DNA from: Candidatus [Bacteroides] periocalifornicus
GTDB lineage: Bacteria > Bacteroidota > Bacteroidia > Bacteroidales > CAJPTX01
Reading direction: 5' to 3'
NCBI GenBank assembly: GCA_001421095.1
Contig: LIIK01000004.1
Span: 34,319-91,043 of the forward strand
DNA: 56,725 bases
Each line of letters opens with the position of its first letter. Position 1 is the stretch's first letter. The notes beneath the pieces are model-generated. The model had not been told where the DNA came from, made no database searches, and saw only the letters and a list, made by a program, of their open reading frames with translations. This document shows positions 36,779 to 44,375 of the stretch, piece by piece. A program made the position numbers and the translations under genes.

Positions 36779-36783
36779 TTGAG

Positions 36784-36791
36784 CAAAGATA
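36784..36791 (-). promoter_or_regulatory. -7 box of polA
   Basis: TATCTTTG on the minus strand matches TAnnTTTG and ends 5 nt before the polA ATG. Confidence 0.55.
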
Positions 36792-36793
36792 GC

Positions 36794-36801
36794 TATTTTT
36801 G
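36794..36801 (+). promoter_or_regulatory. -7 box of the Nim-like gene
   Basis: TATTTTTG matches TAnnTTTG, 39 nt before the ATG at 36841. It lies back to back with the polA box, 2 nt apart. Confidence 0.5.
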
Positions 36802-36840
36802 CATTAAGAGAAAGCGTAGCAAAACCAAAATCCCAACGAT

Positions 36841-37338
36841 ATGCGATATGACAACAGCGGAGTGCGACGGCGAGATCGGCTCATGGATGAGAGCCAAGCG
36901 CTGGAACTCCTGAAAACCTCGGAGTTTGGCGTTCTCTCAATGGCCGACGGGGAGCAGCCTTACGGGCTACCGCTCAACTATGTGTGGGATGGGGCCGACA
37001 GCATCTACATCCACTGCGCCCCTGCAGGGCGAAAGCTAGAGATCCTCAAGCGGAATCCCAGGGTCTCCTTCTGCATAGTGGGAGGGGTGCACCTCATGCC
37101 CGGGCAATTCACCACCGAGTACCAGAGCGTAATCCTAGAGGGCTACGCACGCATGGGGCTACCCCCTGAGGAACGACAGCATGCCCTAGAGCTCCTGGTA
37201 GGCAAGCTCTCTGCCGATTTCCGCGAGATAGGTAACAGCTACATAGCCAAGAGCTTTCATCGCACAGAGATCATCCGGGTAGATTTCAGCACCTTTAGCG
37301 GGAAACGTAAGGAGGTGGTGAAGTCTGTTGGCGATTAG
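36841..37338 (+). CDS. Pyridoxamine 5'-phosphate oxidase family (Nim-like) flavoprotein
   Basis: A 165-residue cytoplasmic split-barrel protein. Family marks are the N-terminal RRRDRLMDESQALELLKTSE, then FGVLSMADGEQPYGLPLNYV, IYIHCAPAGRKLEILKRNP and VSFCIVGG. The closest named relatives I can recall are the NimA-type proteins, which bind FMN or pyridoxal phosphate and can reduce 5-nitroimidazoles. Many chromosomal homologues have no known role in resistance, so that activity should not be assumed. The gene has its own -7 box and is followed by a G/C hairpin with a T run. Confidence 0.85.
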   Translation: MRYDNSGVRRRDRLMDESQALELLKTSEFGVLSMADGEQPYGLPLNYVWDGADSIYIHCAPAGRKLEILKRNPRVSFCIVGGVHLMPGQFTTEYQSVILEGYARMGLPPEERQHALELLVGKLSADFREIGNSYIAKSFHRTEIIRVDFSTFSGKRKEVVKSVGD

Positions 37339-37351
37339 CGGGAATGGAGAA

Positions 37352-37375
37352 GGGGGGCGACGTTCCCCCGTTTTT
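37352..37375 (+). terminator. Terminator of the Nim-like gene
   Basis: A GGGGG/CCCCC stem with a short loop is followed by G and TTTTT. It starts 13 nt after the stop codon. Confidence 0.55.
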
Positions 37376-37492
37376 CGCCATTGCGCTTCCAAATCGGGGG
37401 TTTCCCGGTTTGCTAAAGGGTGTAGAGGCGGGGTGTGCCGTATCGTTCAGATGGGTTTCACAGCCTGCTTTCGCAGGGGTCTTCCCCGTACC

Positions 37493-37600
37493 TGCGCCGT
37501 ACCATCGCCGTACCTGCGCCGCTTCATGTTCGGATTTCGTAGCGAAATCCGAGGATGCACTAGAGGAGGTACGGCGATGGTACGGCGCAGGTACGGCGAT
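37493..37600 (+). repeat. 108-bp iteron-hairpin element, copy B
   Basis: It has the same plan and exact length as copy A: three 11-bp units (37493-37525), a 42-bp core (37526-37567) and three 11-bp units (37568-37600). The right units are GGTACGGCGAT, GGTACGGCGCA and GGTACGGCGAT. Arms 37488-37515 and 37567-37594 pair perfectly over 28 bp, and the core forms a second stem (37530-37539 with 37543-37552). It lies 137 bp upstream of the -7 box at 37738. Confidence 0.8.
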
Positions 37601-37737
37601 GGTCGCTTGCAGTCTTGGCCACGAGGCTGCTCATTTGGTATGGGCTTCAGGTGAATTGCTGGGGTGATTCCCGGGAGTTGCGCGGGGTGCTCTGGCTCGT
37701 GATTGGGATATGCGAACGCTATTAATGTTTGAAAGAT

Positions 37738-37745
37738 TAACTTTG
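37738..37745 (+). promoter_or_regulatory. -7 box of the second subtilase gene
   Basis: TAACTTTG matches TAnnTTTG and lies about 80 nt before the likely ATG at 37827. Confidence 0.5.
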
Positions 37746-37826
37746 CGCAATGGAAACGGGGGCGGGCTTGGCAATGCCTGAGCGCCGCAGCCGAGAATGG
37801 TAATGGTTAGACCTAAACCGTGGGGA

Positions 37827-38102
37827 ATGAAAAGATTACTACAACTTTACTGCTTATTGTTCGTGTTGCTGAATTCTGGTGTAGTGCCTGCGCAATCCGT
37901 TAGTGCGCCAGGAGCTCCCAGTGGGCGTAATGCGCTGATTCGGCTGAAGGGGTATCCCACCACGGAGGAGATCGGTCGGCTTGCCCGGCAGGGTATAGAG
38001 CTGGGCGACCACCTGGGCGGCTACACCTACTGGGCCATAGTAAGGGAGGGGGGCATGGCCGAGCCTGCGGGGCGGTGGTGTGGCGGAGATTATGGCTCCT
38101 AA
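37827..38102 (+). pseudogene. 5' fragment of a broken S8-peptidase-like T9SS cargo gene
   Basis: It encodes a signal peptide (MKRLLQLYCLLFVLLNSGVVPAQS) and the start of the N-terminal domain, then stops out of frame at 38102. The coding sense continues in the next frame from about 38080. Removing one G from the GGGG run at 38069-38072 restores a continuous reading. An in-frame ATG at 37797 would add ten residues, but the signal peptide fits the 37827 start better. Either a real pseudogene or an assembly error. Confidence 0.7.
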
Positions 38103-41061
38103 CCCTGAGGATAAGGTGGAGCGCGCGCTGCTTACCGGAGAGCTGCCCCCGTATGTTCGGAGGGGGGCAGACCGCGTGGGTGTGGCCATTCGCTATGCGG
38201 GAAATGCCTCGCCTGCGATAGTAGCCCAAGAGCTCGCCCGGCTGGGCTTGCGCGATGTGAAGGTTGACGAGTATTTCAGAACTGCCTATGCAGCCATGCC
38301 ACCAGATGCCGCCTTGCGTGTGGCAGCCCTCCCCTGGGTGCTAAGCGTATGCCACCAGCCGGCCCCAGCAGAATCCTATAACTACCAGGGGCGCATACTG
38401 GGCAGGGCATGCGTGCTGAATACCTCGCCATCGCTCGGTGGGCGCGGATTGCTCGGCAAGGGAGTTCGTATAGGGATTTGGGACTCGAATGTAACGCCGC
38501 ATGTGGACTTTGGGCAGCGGGTGCATTTGCAGGAGTATGAGGTTGAGGGCGACCACGGAATCCATGTCACGGGCACGGTGCTTGGGGCGGGCATTAAAGA
38601 TCCGGATGCCCAGGGGATGGCGCCGTTGGCCCAATCTTGGAACTATAACTTCAATGTGCAGAAGAACGGCTACACCCACAGCGGGAGATGGCCGATGCCC
38701 ACCGCCAGGTTGATATTCACTGATGATGGGGGTGTGCTAAACCCCTACAGCGCCGAGCAGTCATCTACCCTCAAGTTCCTACCGGCAGACCCGAAGATGA
38801 AGGTGCGAGTACGATTCGTGCGTATTCCGAAGGCCAGTCTGCTTGGCAAGAGCCGCCTCCAGCTTCGGTGGAAGTACCAAACCGCTTATGCCTACGCTGT
38901 AGAGCTAGATAATATTCAGGTGGTGAAGGAGATTTTGGCGCCAGTCAAAATTCACTACGAGGCGATACCCATAGGCGCAGCCACCTTCAACTTGCTGAAT
39001 GACGACGGCTCTCTGGCACGGGAAAATATCACCGCGCAAGAGGTGGTACAGGGGCAGATACCACGGCCAGTAGAGGTGGTGCCAGCTAGCGGCTACTCCC
39101 TGCTCAGCTGGGACGATGGTGCTACTGATGCGACAATGACCAGCCTGAAACCCGTGTATACCGATGCCACTAGGCGGGCAGCCCTTGCCGATGCGGGAAA
39201 GGTGTTGGTAACCCTTGCCAGCGTACCAGAGGAGGGGGGCGATTGCCAGATTGGCGGAGTGCCAGCACAGCAGCAGTGGGTGTCGAGGGGTGATAATCTA
39301 GGCTCTATAGTGGCAGTGCCTAAGGCTGGCTATCGGTTCGTGAAATGGGTGGATAATGGCGATACGCAGGCCTCCCGCACGCTCAGATCCCTTAGCGAGA
39401 ATACTAGGCTAGTGGCTGCCTTTGCCCGCAATGATGGGAGGGTGGCAGAGTTCACGGTAGAGGATGAGGATGGTAGTCTGCTACCCGGGGTGGCTATTGC
39501 CCTCGCGGGATTGAACCTCACTTCAGGGGCTGATGGCAAAGCTAAGATCGCCGGGCAACTCCCCTACGGAGACTATCGATATGTAGCGACGCTCTCGGGG
39601 TTTCTACAGGAAGAGGGAATTATCTCGCTGTCAGAGTATTCTGCCTCTATTACGGTGGTTATGCGCAGGCCAGCCACGGTGAATTTTACGGTTACCGATA
39701 CGCAGGGCAACCCGCTGGTAGGGGCAAGGGTTCAGGTTGGAAGTGGGGTGAAGAATACGGGTGGCAATGGACAGGTACAGTTTCAGCTACCGAGAGGTCC
39801 GCATGGCTATATAGCACTGCATACCGGCTACCAGATGGTAGAGAGTATGTTGACCGTTGGGACGCTAGCCCCTATTCACCATGCAGTAGAATTGGAGCGG
39901 CTCTATAAAGCTACCTTCACGGTGAAGCATGCAGCAGGGCCCCTACCCAACGCTAAGCTGGAGATTGGCGGGCAGACGCTACGCACGAATGCCGCTGGGG
40001 TTGCAATGATTGAGCTTCTTGGTAATCAGAACTACCCGTATAAGGCTGAAAAGGTCGGCTATCAGCAACGCACGGGCATTTTGCATGTGGGCGCTGCTGA
40101 TGCTAGCGAGCTGGTAGTGCTAGAGTCCACCAAACATGATGTGGTGGTAGCTGTAACCGATGGTTTCAGGATGCTGGGGAATGCCACCATCACCCTCGGG
40201 GGGCAGCAGCAGGCTACAGATGCCAACGGCAAGGCTAACTACCGCTTGCCAGCAGGCGAATACAGCTATACCGTGCAGCATGCAGATTACAATTCTGCTA
40301 ACGGCAACCTCACGGTGCAGGGGAAAACGACCGTCCAGGTAACCCTCTCTGGCGAACGAACCATTACTTTTAAGGTGACTGATGGGGTGCGCCCACTCCC
40401 AACAGCCGAATTCACATTGCTCGATGGTAACGACGTACTCCCCTTGGCGGCAGATGGTACGGCCACTAAGAGGCTAGCTCCTGGCAGCTATCGCTATCAG
40501 GCCTCGCTACTGGGGTATGCGGAGGTGCGCAGCTCGGTGGCGGTTACCAATAGGGATACTACGGTGGCGGTTATCCTTAGGAAAACCCACACGGTGCGTT
40601 TTACGGTGCAGGATGCCAACGGGCCAGTGTATGATGCCACCATCGGTATTGACGGGAAGGATATCGTGACTGATGCCAGCGGGAGTGCCACCGTAGAGCT
40701 ACCTAATGGTGTGTATCCATTCACGGTCAGGGCTACGGGGTATGAAGAGTTTGTGGGCAATATTACGATGAAGGATGCAGATGTTGATAGGGCCGTAGAG
40801 CTGAACCCGACATTCAGAGTGGTCTTCACGGTGAAGAGCGGCGCAAAGAATATTCAGGATGCCAAGATCCAGATATCCAACCAGACATTGCAGACCGATT
40901 CGTTCGGTGAAGCGCTTATCAACCTCCCAAATGGCACCTACACCTACTCTGTGGCTAAGTCGGGCTTCCGTACAGAAGAAGGGCAGGTGAAAGTAGAGGG
41001 GGCGGCGGTGGCTGTGGAGGTCCAGCTCAAGCGCTCTACCGTGTGGTATTCCGAGTGCTAG
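38080..41061 (+). CDS. Main fragment of the broken S8-like T9SS cargo gene
   Basis: 993 residues. The subtilase part retains the Asp region (GIWDSNVTPHVDFG) and the His region (DHGIHVTGTVLG). After APLAQSWNYNFNVQKNGYT it passes directly to unrelated sequence (FLPADPKMKVRVRFVRI). The part that holds the catalytic Ser in the 22593 protein is missing, so no protease activity is expected. InlB-type repeats follow (GYRFVKWVDNGDTQASRTL), then from about residue 453 seven tandem modules of about 75 residues. The frame ends at 41061, and the sense continues in another frame from 41043. Confidence 0.75.
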   Translation: MAEIMAPNPEDKVERALLTGELPPYVRRGADRVGVAIRYAGNASPAIVAQELARLGLRDVKVDEYFRTAYAAMPPDAALRVAALPWVLSVCHQPAPAESYNYQGRILGRACVLNTSPSLGGRGLLGKGVRIGIWDSNVTPHVDFGQRVHLQEYEVEGDHGIHVTGTVLGAGIKDPDAQGMAPLAQSWNYNFNVQKNGYTHSGRWPMPTARLIFTDDGGVLNPYSAEQSSTLKFLPADPKMKVRVRFVRIPKASLLGKSRLQLRWKYQTAYAYAVELDNIQVVKEILAPVKIHYEAIPIGAATFNLLNDDGSLARENITAQEVVQGQIPRPVEVVPASGYSLLSWDDGATDATMTSLKPVYTDATRRAALADAGKVLVTLASVPEEGGDCQIGGVPAQQQWVSRGDNLGSIVAVPKAGYRFVKWVDNGDTQASRTLRSLSENTRLVAAFARNDGRVAEFTVEDEDGSLLPGVAIALAGLNLTSGADGKAKIAGQLPYGDYRYVATLSGFLQEEGIISLSEYSASITVVMRRPATVNFTVTDTQGNPLVGARVQVGSGVKNTGGNGQVQFQLPRGPHGYIALHTGYQMVESMLTVGTLAPIHHAVELERLYKATFTVKHAAGPLPNAKLEIGGQTLRTNAAGVAMIELLGNQNYPYKAEKVGYQQRTGILHVGAADASELVVLESTKHDVVVAVTDGFRMLGNATITLGGQQQATDANGKANYRLPAGEYSYTVQHADYNSANGNLTVQGKTTVQVTLSGERTITFKVTDGVRPLPTAEFTLLDGNDVLPLAADGTATKRLAPGSYRYQASLLGYAEVRSSVAVTNRDTTVAVILRKTHTVRFTVQDANGPVYDATIGIDGKDIVTDASGSATVELPNGVYPFTVRATGYEEFVGNITMKDADVDRAVELNPTFRVVFTVKSGAKNIQDAKIQISNQTLQTDSFGEALINLPNGTYTYSVAKSGFRTEEGQVKVEGAAVAVEVQLKRSTVWYSEC

Positions 41062-41510
41062 ATGGCAATGGTATACCCCTGCCAGATGCCGCTATAGCTG
41101 TAGATGCACAGCAGATTACTACCGATGCAGAGGGGGTGGCACCGGTGTACCTTCCTAACGGTGATTATGAGTACACCGTGCGTAAAGATGGCCTCGATGA
41201 GGCAACCGGGAGCTTTACAGTGGCCGGGGCTGCGCAAACAGTGGATGTGGTGCTGATGAAAAGAATACCGCAGCCAGCAGAGTATGTGGTTACTTTCATG
41301 GTTCTCGCTAAAGGGAAGGGTGTCCCTGAGGCGACTGTAACGCTAGGGAACGAGGCCCAAACCACGGATTCTACGGGGAGCTGCGCCTTCAAACTTCGGG
41401 ATAGCACCTACACCTACACGGTGCGGAAGGCTGGCTATGGCGATGTTTCTGGCAGCTTTACGGTGGCTGGTGCTGGAGGAAGGGTTGTGGTAGCCTTGGC
41501 TGAGGAGGGG
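39439..41510 (+). repeat. Nine tandem ~75-residue Ig-like modules
   Basis: Nine consecutive modules share the pattern F-T/R-V-x-D at the start, then a TDAxG turn, LPxGxYxYTV in the middle and a VxLxR end. They resemble carboxypeptidase-regulatory/PEGA-type beta sandwiches. Seven are in the 38080 frame and two in the 41043 frame. They would form a long stalk on the cell surface. Neighbouring modules differ clearly, so the array is old. Confidence 0.75.
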
Positions 41511-41777
41511 GGTGTTGATCCCAATGCAGTAGAGAGAGGGCAACTGGCAGAGGTTGGCATTGCGCCCAATCCGTTTACTGATGGGCTCATACTCACGAAT
41601 GCAGCCAGGGTGCAGCGCGTGCAGCTGCTGAATGCGCACGGTGTACCGGTTTATGCGCAGACTCTAGAGGGGAACGATAAGGTCTCGCTACCGGTAACAG
41701 GCCTCCCGGCAGGGGTGTACATACTTCAGCTGGAAGGGCAAGGTACGCAGCGTACAGTTCGTTTGGTGAAGCGCTAA
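41043..41777 (+). CDS. 3' fragment of the broken cargo gene with T9SS sorting tail
   Basis: 244 residues that continue the preceding fragment after a frameshift between modules 7 and 8. Two more modules (to about residue 155) are followed by a complete type A T9SS C-terminal domain: IAPNPFTDGLIL, then VQLLNAHGVPVYAQ, LPAGVYILQLEG and RTVRLVKR. Such tails direct export and cleavage by PorU, whose gene is in this window. The GTG at 41043 is only the first possible start; independent translation is doubtful. A terminator hairpin follows at 41792. Confidence 0.75.
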   Translation: MVFRVLDGNGIPLPDAAIAVDAQQITTDAEGVAPVYLPNGDYEYTVRKDGLDEATGSFTVAGAAQTVDVVLMKRIPQPAEYVVTFMVLAKGKGVPEATVTLGNEAQTTDSTGSCAFKLRDSTYTYTVRKAGYGDVSGSFTVAGAGGRVVVALAEEGGVDPNAVERGQLAEVGIAPNPFTDGLILTNAARVQRVQLLNAHGVPVYAQTLEGNDKVSLPVTGLPAGVYILQLEGQGTQRTVRLVKR

Positions 41778-41791
41778 CCCCAATGGCTCTC

Positions 41792-41838
41792 AAAAGAGGA
41801 GACGGTGCTGCCGTAGTGTAGCACCAGCCTCCTCTTTT
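41792..41838 (+). terminator. Intrinsic terminator after the T9SS cargo gene
   Basis: A two-part stem: AAAAGAGGA (41792-41800) with TCCTCTTTT (41830-41838), and inside it GGTGCT with AGCACC. It ends in a T run and begins 15 nt after the stop. Confidence 0.8.
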
Positions 41839-41936
41839 TGCAGGCTGGTGAAATAGCGCAGTTTCTATCCCTACGGATTGGCGCGCTGTAGTCCGCCACG
41901 GCAATCTTCCGGTGCGGGGCGATACCTAAAAATCAC

Positions 41937-41944
41937 TACCTTTG
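41937..41944 (+). promoter_or_regulatory. -7 box of the hydrolase-like gene
   Basis: TACCTTTG, 44 nt before the ATG at 41989. Confidence 0.6.
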
Positions 41945-41988
41945 CGGCGGTACGGCATCATTTGCATTCCAAACGAAACTCATCGGAT

Positions 41989-42669
41989 ATGGCTAAGTTA
42001 TACCAGTTTACCCTATTCTTGGCATTCGCCCTAGTCATCGTTTTTGCCGCGAGCGGGCAGCAGGTGGTACGTCAACCCGATGGGAGAGTGGCAGGACGCT
42101 GGTACAGTGCTGGGAGCCAGGCGGGGACCTACATCGTACTCGTGAGCGATGATGAATCTCGTACCGCGGGAGTAGAGATTGCAAGCCGTCTTAATAGGCT
42201 CGGGATCAACGCCCTGCTCGCCGATGGGGCTGTGGTCGATAGCTGGACTACACTCCCGCTAGACTCCTGTATCGGCCAGCTCCGGCAGCTGGTAGAGGCC
42301 GTGAAAAAGCAAACTACTGGCACTGTGGGCATTGTAGGTGTTGCCCGCGCTGCTACAGTAGCCCTAGTGGCTGCCACGGTAGACTTTAGGATAAAGAACG
42401 TGATAGCACTTGAACCTGGCGAGTTCTTCCCCCCTGCTGGGGTCATTGCCAAGCGGCTACAGGAGCTGCGGGTACCCACGCTGGTACTCTACCAACCTAG
42501 AGATAAAGAGCGGATTGCCCGTTTGCTGGAGTGGATGCCAGAACGCCTCCTCGTCCTCTCTGGCACGCTGGGCAAGCCGGGGGTTACCACTCTGCTAGGC
42601 AACGATACCCAGTCTGGTGAAGCTTGGCTCGCCATCACGCTATTTGTTGGTAGAAATATGGAACGATAA
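41989..42669 (+). CDS. Secreted alpha/beta-hydrolase-fold protein without visible nucleophile
   Basis: 227 residues from the ATG at 41989. A signal peptide (YQFTLFLAFALVIVFAASG) sends it to the periplasm or beyond. The core has alpha/beta-hydrolase spacing: YIVLVSDDESRTAGVEIASR, GTVGIVGVARAATVALVAAT, NVIALEPGE and RVPTLVLYQPRDKE. The nucleophile elbow, normally G-x-S-x-G, reads GVARA, so the serine is replaced by alanine and esterase activity is not expected. I place it among DUF3530-like or dienelactone-hydrolase-like proteins only tentatively. The longer frame from 41878 would start before the -7 box. Confidence 0.7.
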   Translation: MAKLYQFTLFLAFALVIVFAASGQQVVRQPDGRVAGRWYSAGSQAGTYIVLVSDDESRTAGVEIASRLNRLGINALLADGAVVDSWTTLPLDSCIGQLRQLVEAVKKQTTGTVGIVGVARAATVALVAATVDFRIKNVIALEPGEFFPPAGVIAKRLQELRVPTLVLYQPRDKERIARLLEWMPERLLVLSGTLGKPGVTTLLGNDTQSGEAWLAITLFVGRNMER

Positions 42670-42900
42670 CGAGGAGCAACCAGCTGGTTAGAGCTTAGAC
42701 CGTCGGGTATTCACTCGCCAGCTAGGATGCGCATGCGCAATCCAGATACCTCCAGCCATACGCCGCGTTTCATTTGCGGTCTGCGCCTTCCCAGCCAGGT
42801 AGTTTCAGGGGGTACTGCCATCACGGATTCCTCTCCGTTTGCTGGGATATTGGCATTGCGGCGCGCCATAACCTCGCTGTAAAAGGGTTCTTTTCCACCT

Positions 42901-44343
42901 ATGCTCTTCAACCGCCCCCTCATTACCAGCCAGCTCACCGAGTGCATGCAGCACACCCCGACGGCTGATCAGCGGTTGGCCATAGAGCGCATTGTAGACT
43001 TTCTAGAGACGAGGGTCTCGTACCCCTGCCTCATACTCAAGGGATTTGCTGGCACAGGGAAAACCACCCTCATCGCCGCATTGGTCAGGCTTATGCTGCA
43101 GTACGGCAAGCCCTTTCTGCTGCTAGCCTCCACAGGTAGGGCGGCCAAGGTGGCGGGCGATGCGGCACAAAGCCATGCGAGCACCATACATAGGGCTATC
43201 TACGTACCCTACGATTCTGAGGGCGGCCCCCGCTTTGGCCTCCGCCAGAATACGGTAAAGAATCGCCTATTCGTGGTAGATGAGGCATCTATGATCGGCG
43301 AGGGTAGCAACCCGGCTCGCCCAGATAGCCTTCTGCGGGATCTCGCCTCCTACATACAGCAAGATGCCCGTGCAAAGCTCCTTATTGTGGGCGATACTGC
43401 CCAGCTCCCCCCGGTGGGCGAGACTATGAGCCCCGCGCTGGACGTAGGCCGTGTCCGTACCCTATTCCCGCACACCGCAGAGGTAGCCCTCCAGGAGGTG
43501 GTACGGCAGGCCAAACTATCGGGTATTCTGCGCCTTGCGACCTCTATCAGAGAGTCAATAAGCGCGCAAAAGCCAACCCTCCCAGCCATACACCCCAGCA
43601 GCGTACCAGACATTCGCCTCGTGCATCCTCGCGATGCCATGGAGCTTATAGCCCGCGCCTACAGCAACGTAGGGACTGAGAACGCAATGGTAATTTGCCG
43701 CAGCAACCGGCAGGCTATCCGCTATAACCTTGCTATCCGGAGTAGCATCCTAGGGTTTGAAATGCCGCTAGATGGTGGCGACCGTATGATGGTGTGCCGG
43801 AACTCCTACTTCTGGACGAAAAAAGGGGGAAATCCCCCCTTTCTAGCCAATGGCGACACCATAGTAGTCCACCGAGCCAAGAACTTCAGATCGATCCACG
43901 GAATGGAGTTTGCCGACCTAGACTTCAGCCTAGAGGATACACCAAACGAAGAACTGTACGCCACAGCCAACCTAGCTGCTGCCAATGCGCTCTCGCCAGC
44001 ACTCTCTTCTGAGCAGGGAAGATCCCTCTACTCTAGCATCCGCACCGAGCTGGTGGCTGAAATGGGGAACGAAAATCTAAAGAGCAAGCTGCGAAACAAT
44101 CCCTACATAAATGCGCTAGAGCTTAAGTACGGCTATGCTATAACCTGCCACAAGGCGCAGGGTGGGCAGTGGGATTGCGTGTTTGTGGATCCCCAAATAT
44201 TTGCAGACACCCCGATAGATCTCCAGCTCCTCCGTTGGCTCTACACCGCATTCACACGGGCGAGAAAAATGCTCTACATTGTGGCGCCGCCAGAGGCCAT
44301 GGTGGCCGAGGAGGCTCGGGAGGAGTTCTTCACAGACTGGTAA
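42901..44343 (+). CDS. RecD/Dda-like superfamily 1 DNA helicase
   Basis: A 480-residue SF1B-type helicase. Walker A GFAGTGKTT is at 48-56, motif Ia is LLASTGRAAKVA, Walker B FVVDEASMI and motif III VGDTAQLPPVG. The C-terminal UvrD_C_2 region reads YAITCHKAQGGQWDCVFVD, then LYTAFTRARKMLYIV. Bacteroidota carry a conserved stand-alone helicase of this kind, often annotated as an exonuclease V subunit or AAA ATPase, but no RecB or RecC partner is here. It probably acts in repair or replication restart. The 231 bp upstream show no clear gene or promoter. It converges with comEC. Confidence 0.88.
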   Translation: MLFNRPLITSQLTECMQHTPTADQRLAIERIVDFLETRVSYPCLILKGFAGTGKTTLIAALVRLMLQYGKPFLLLASTGRAAKVAGDAAQSHASTIHRAIYVPYDSEGGPRFGLRQNTVKNRLFVVDEASMIGEGSNPARPDSLLRDLASYIQQDARAKLLIVGDTAQLPPVGETMSPALDVGRVRTLFPHTAEVALQEVVRQAKLSGILRLATSIRESISAQKPTLPAIHPSSVPDIRLVHPRDAMELIARAYSNVGTENAMVICRSNRQAIRYNLAIRSSILGFEMPLDGGDRMMVCRNSYFWTKKGGNPPFLANGDTIVVHRAKNFRSIHGMEFADLDFSLEDTPNEELYATANLAAANALSPALSSEQGRSLYSSIRTELVAEMGNENLKSKLRNNPYINALELKYGYAITCHKAQGGQWDCVFVDPQIFADTPIDLQLLRWLYTAFTRARKMLYIVAPPEAMVAEEAREEFFTDW

Positions 44344-44375
44344 CCCACTCTCCCAAGCAGAGCTGCCCCCATGGG

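Larger units (their letters stand above)
37339..37826. other. Intergenic region before the second subtilase gene
   Basis: These 488 bp carry no supported gene. They contain a terminator for the Nim-like gene, the second 108-bp iteron-hairpin element (37493-37600) and a TAnnTTTG box at 37738. The open frames across the hairpin are by-products of its GC-rich repeats. Confidence 0.6.

Noticed and set aside
39439..41510. Tandem repeats considered as a CRISPR or satellite array
   Set aside because: They are diverged protein-coding modules of about 225 bp in frame with the T9SS cargo gene, without identical repeats and unique spacers.
42711..42956. 81-residue minus-strand frame before the helicase gene
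   Set aside because: It overlaps the helicase start and has no promoter, Shine-Dalgarno sequence or recognisable motif.
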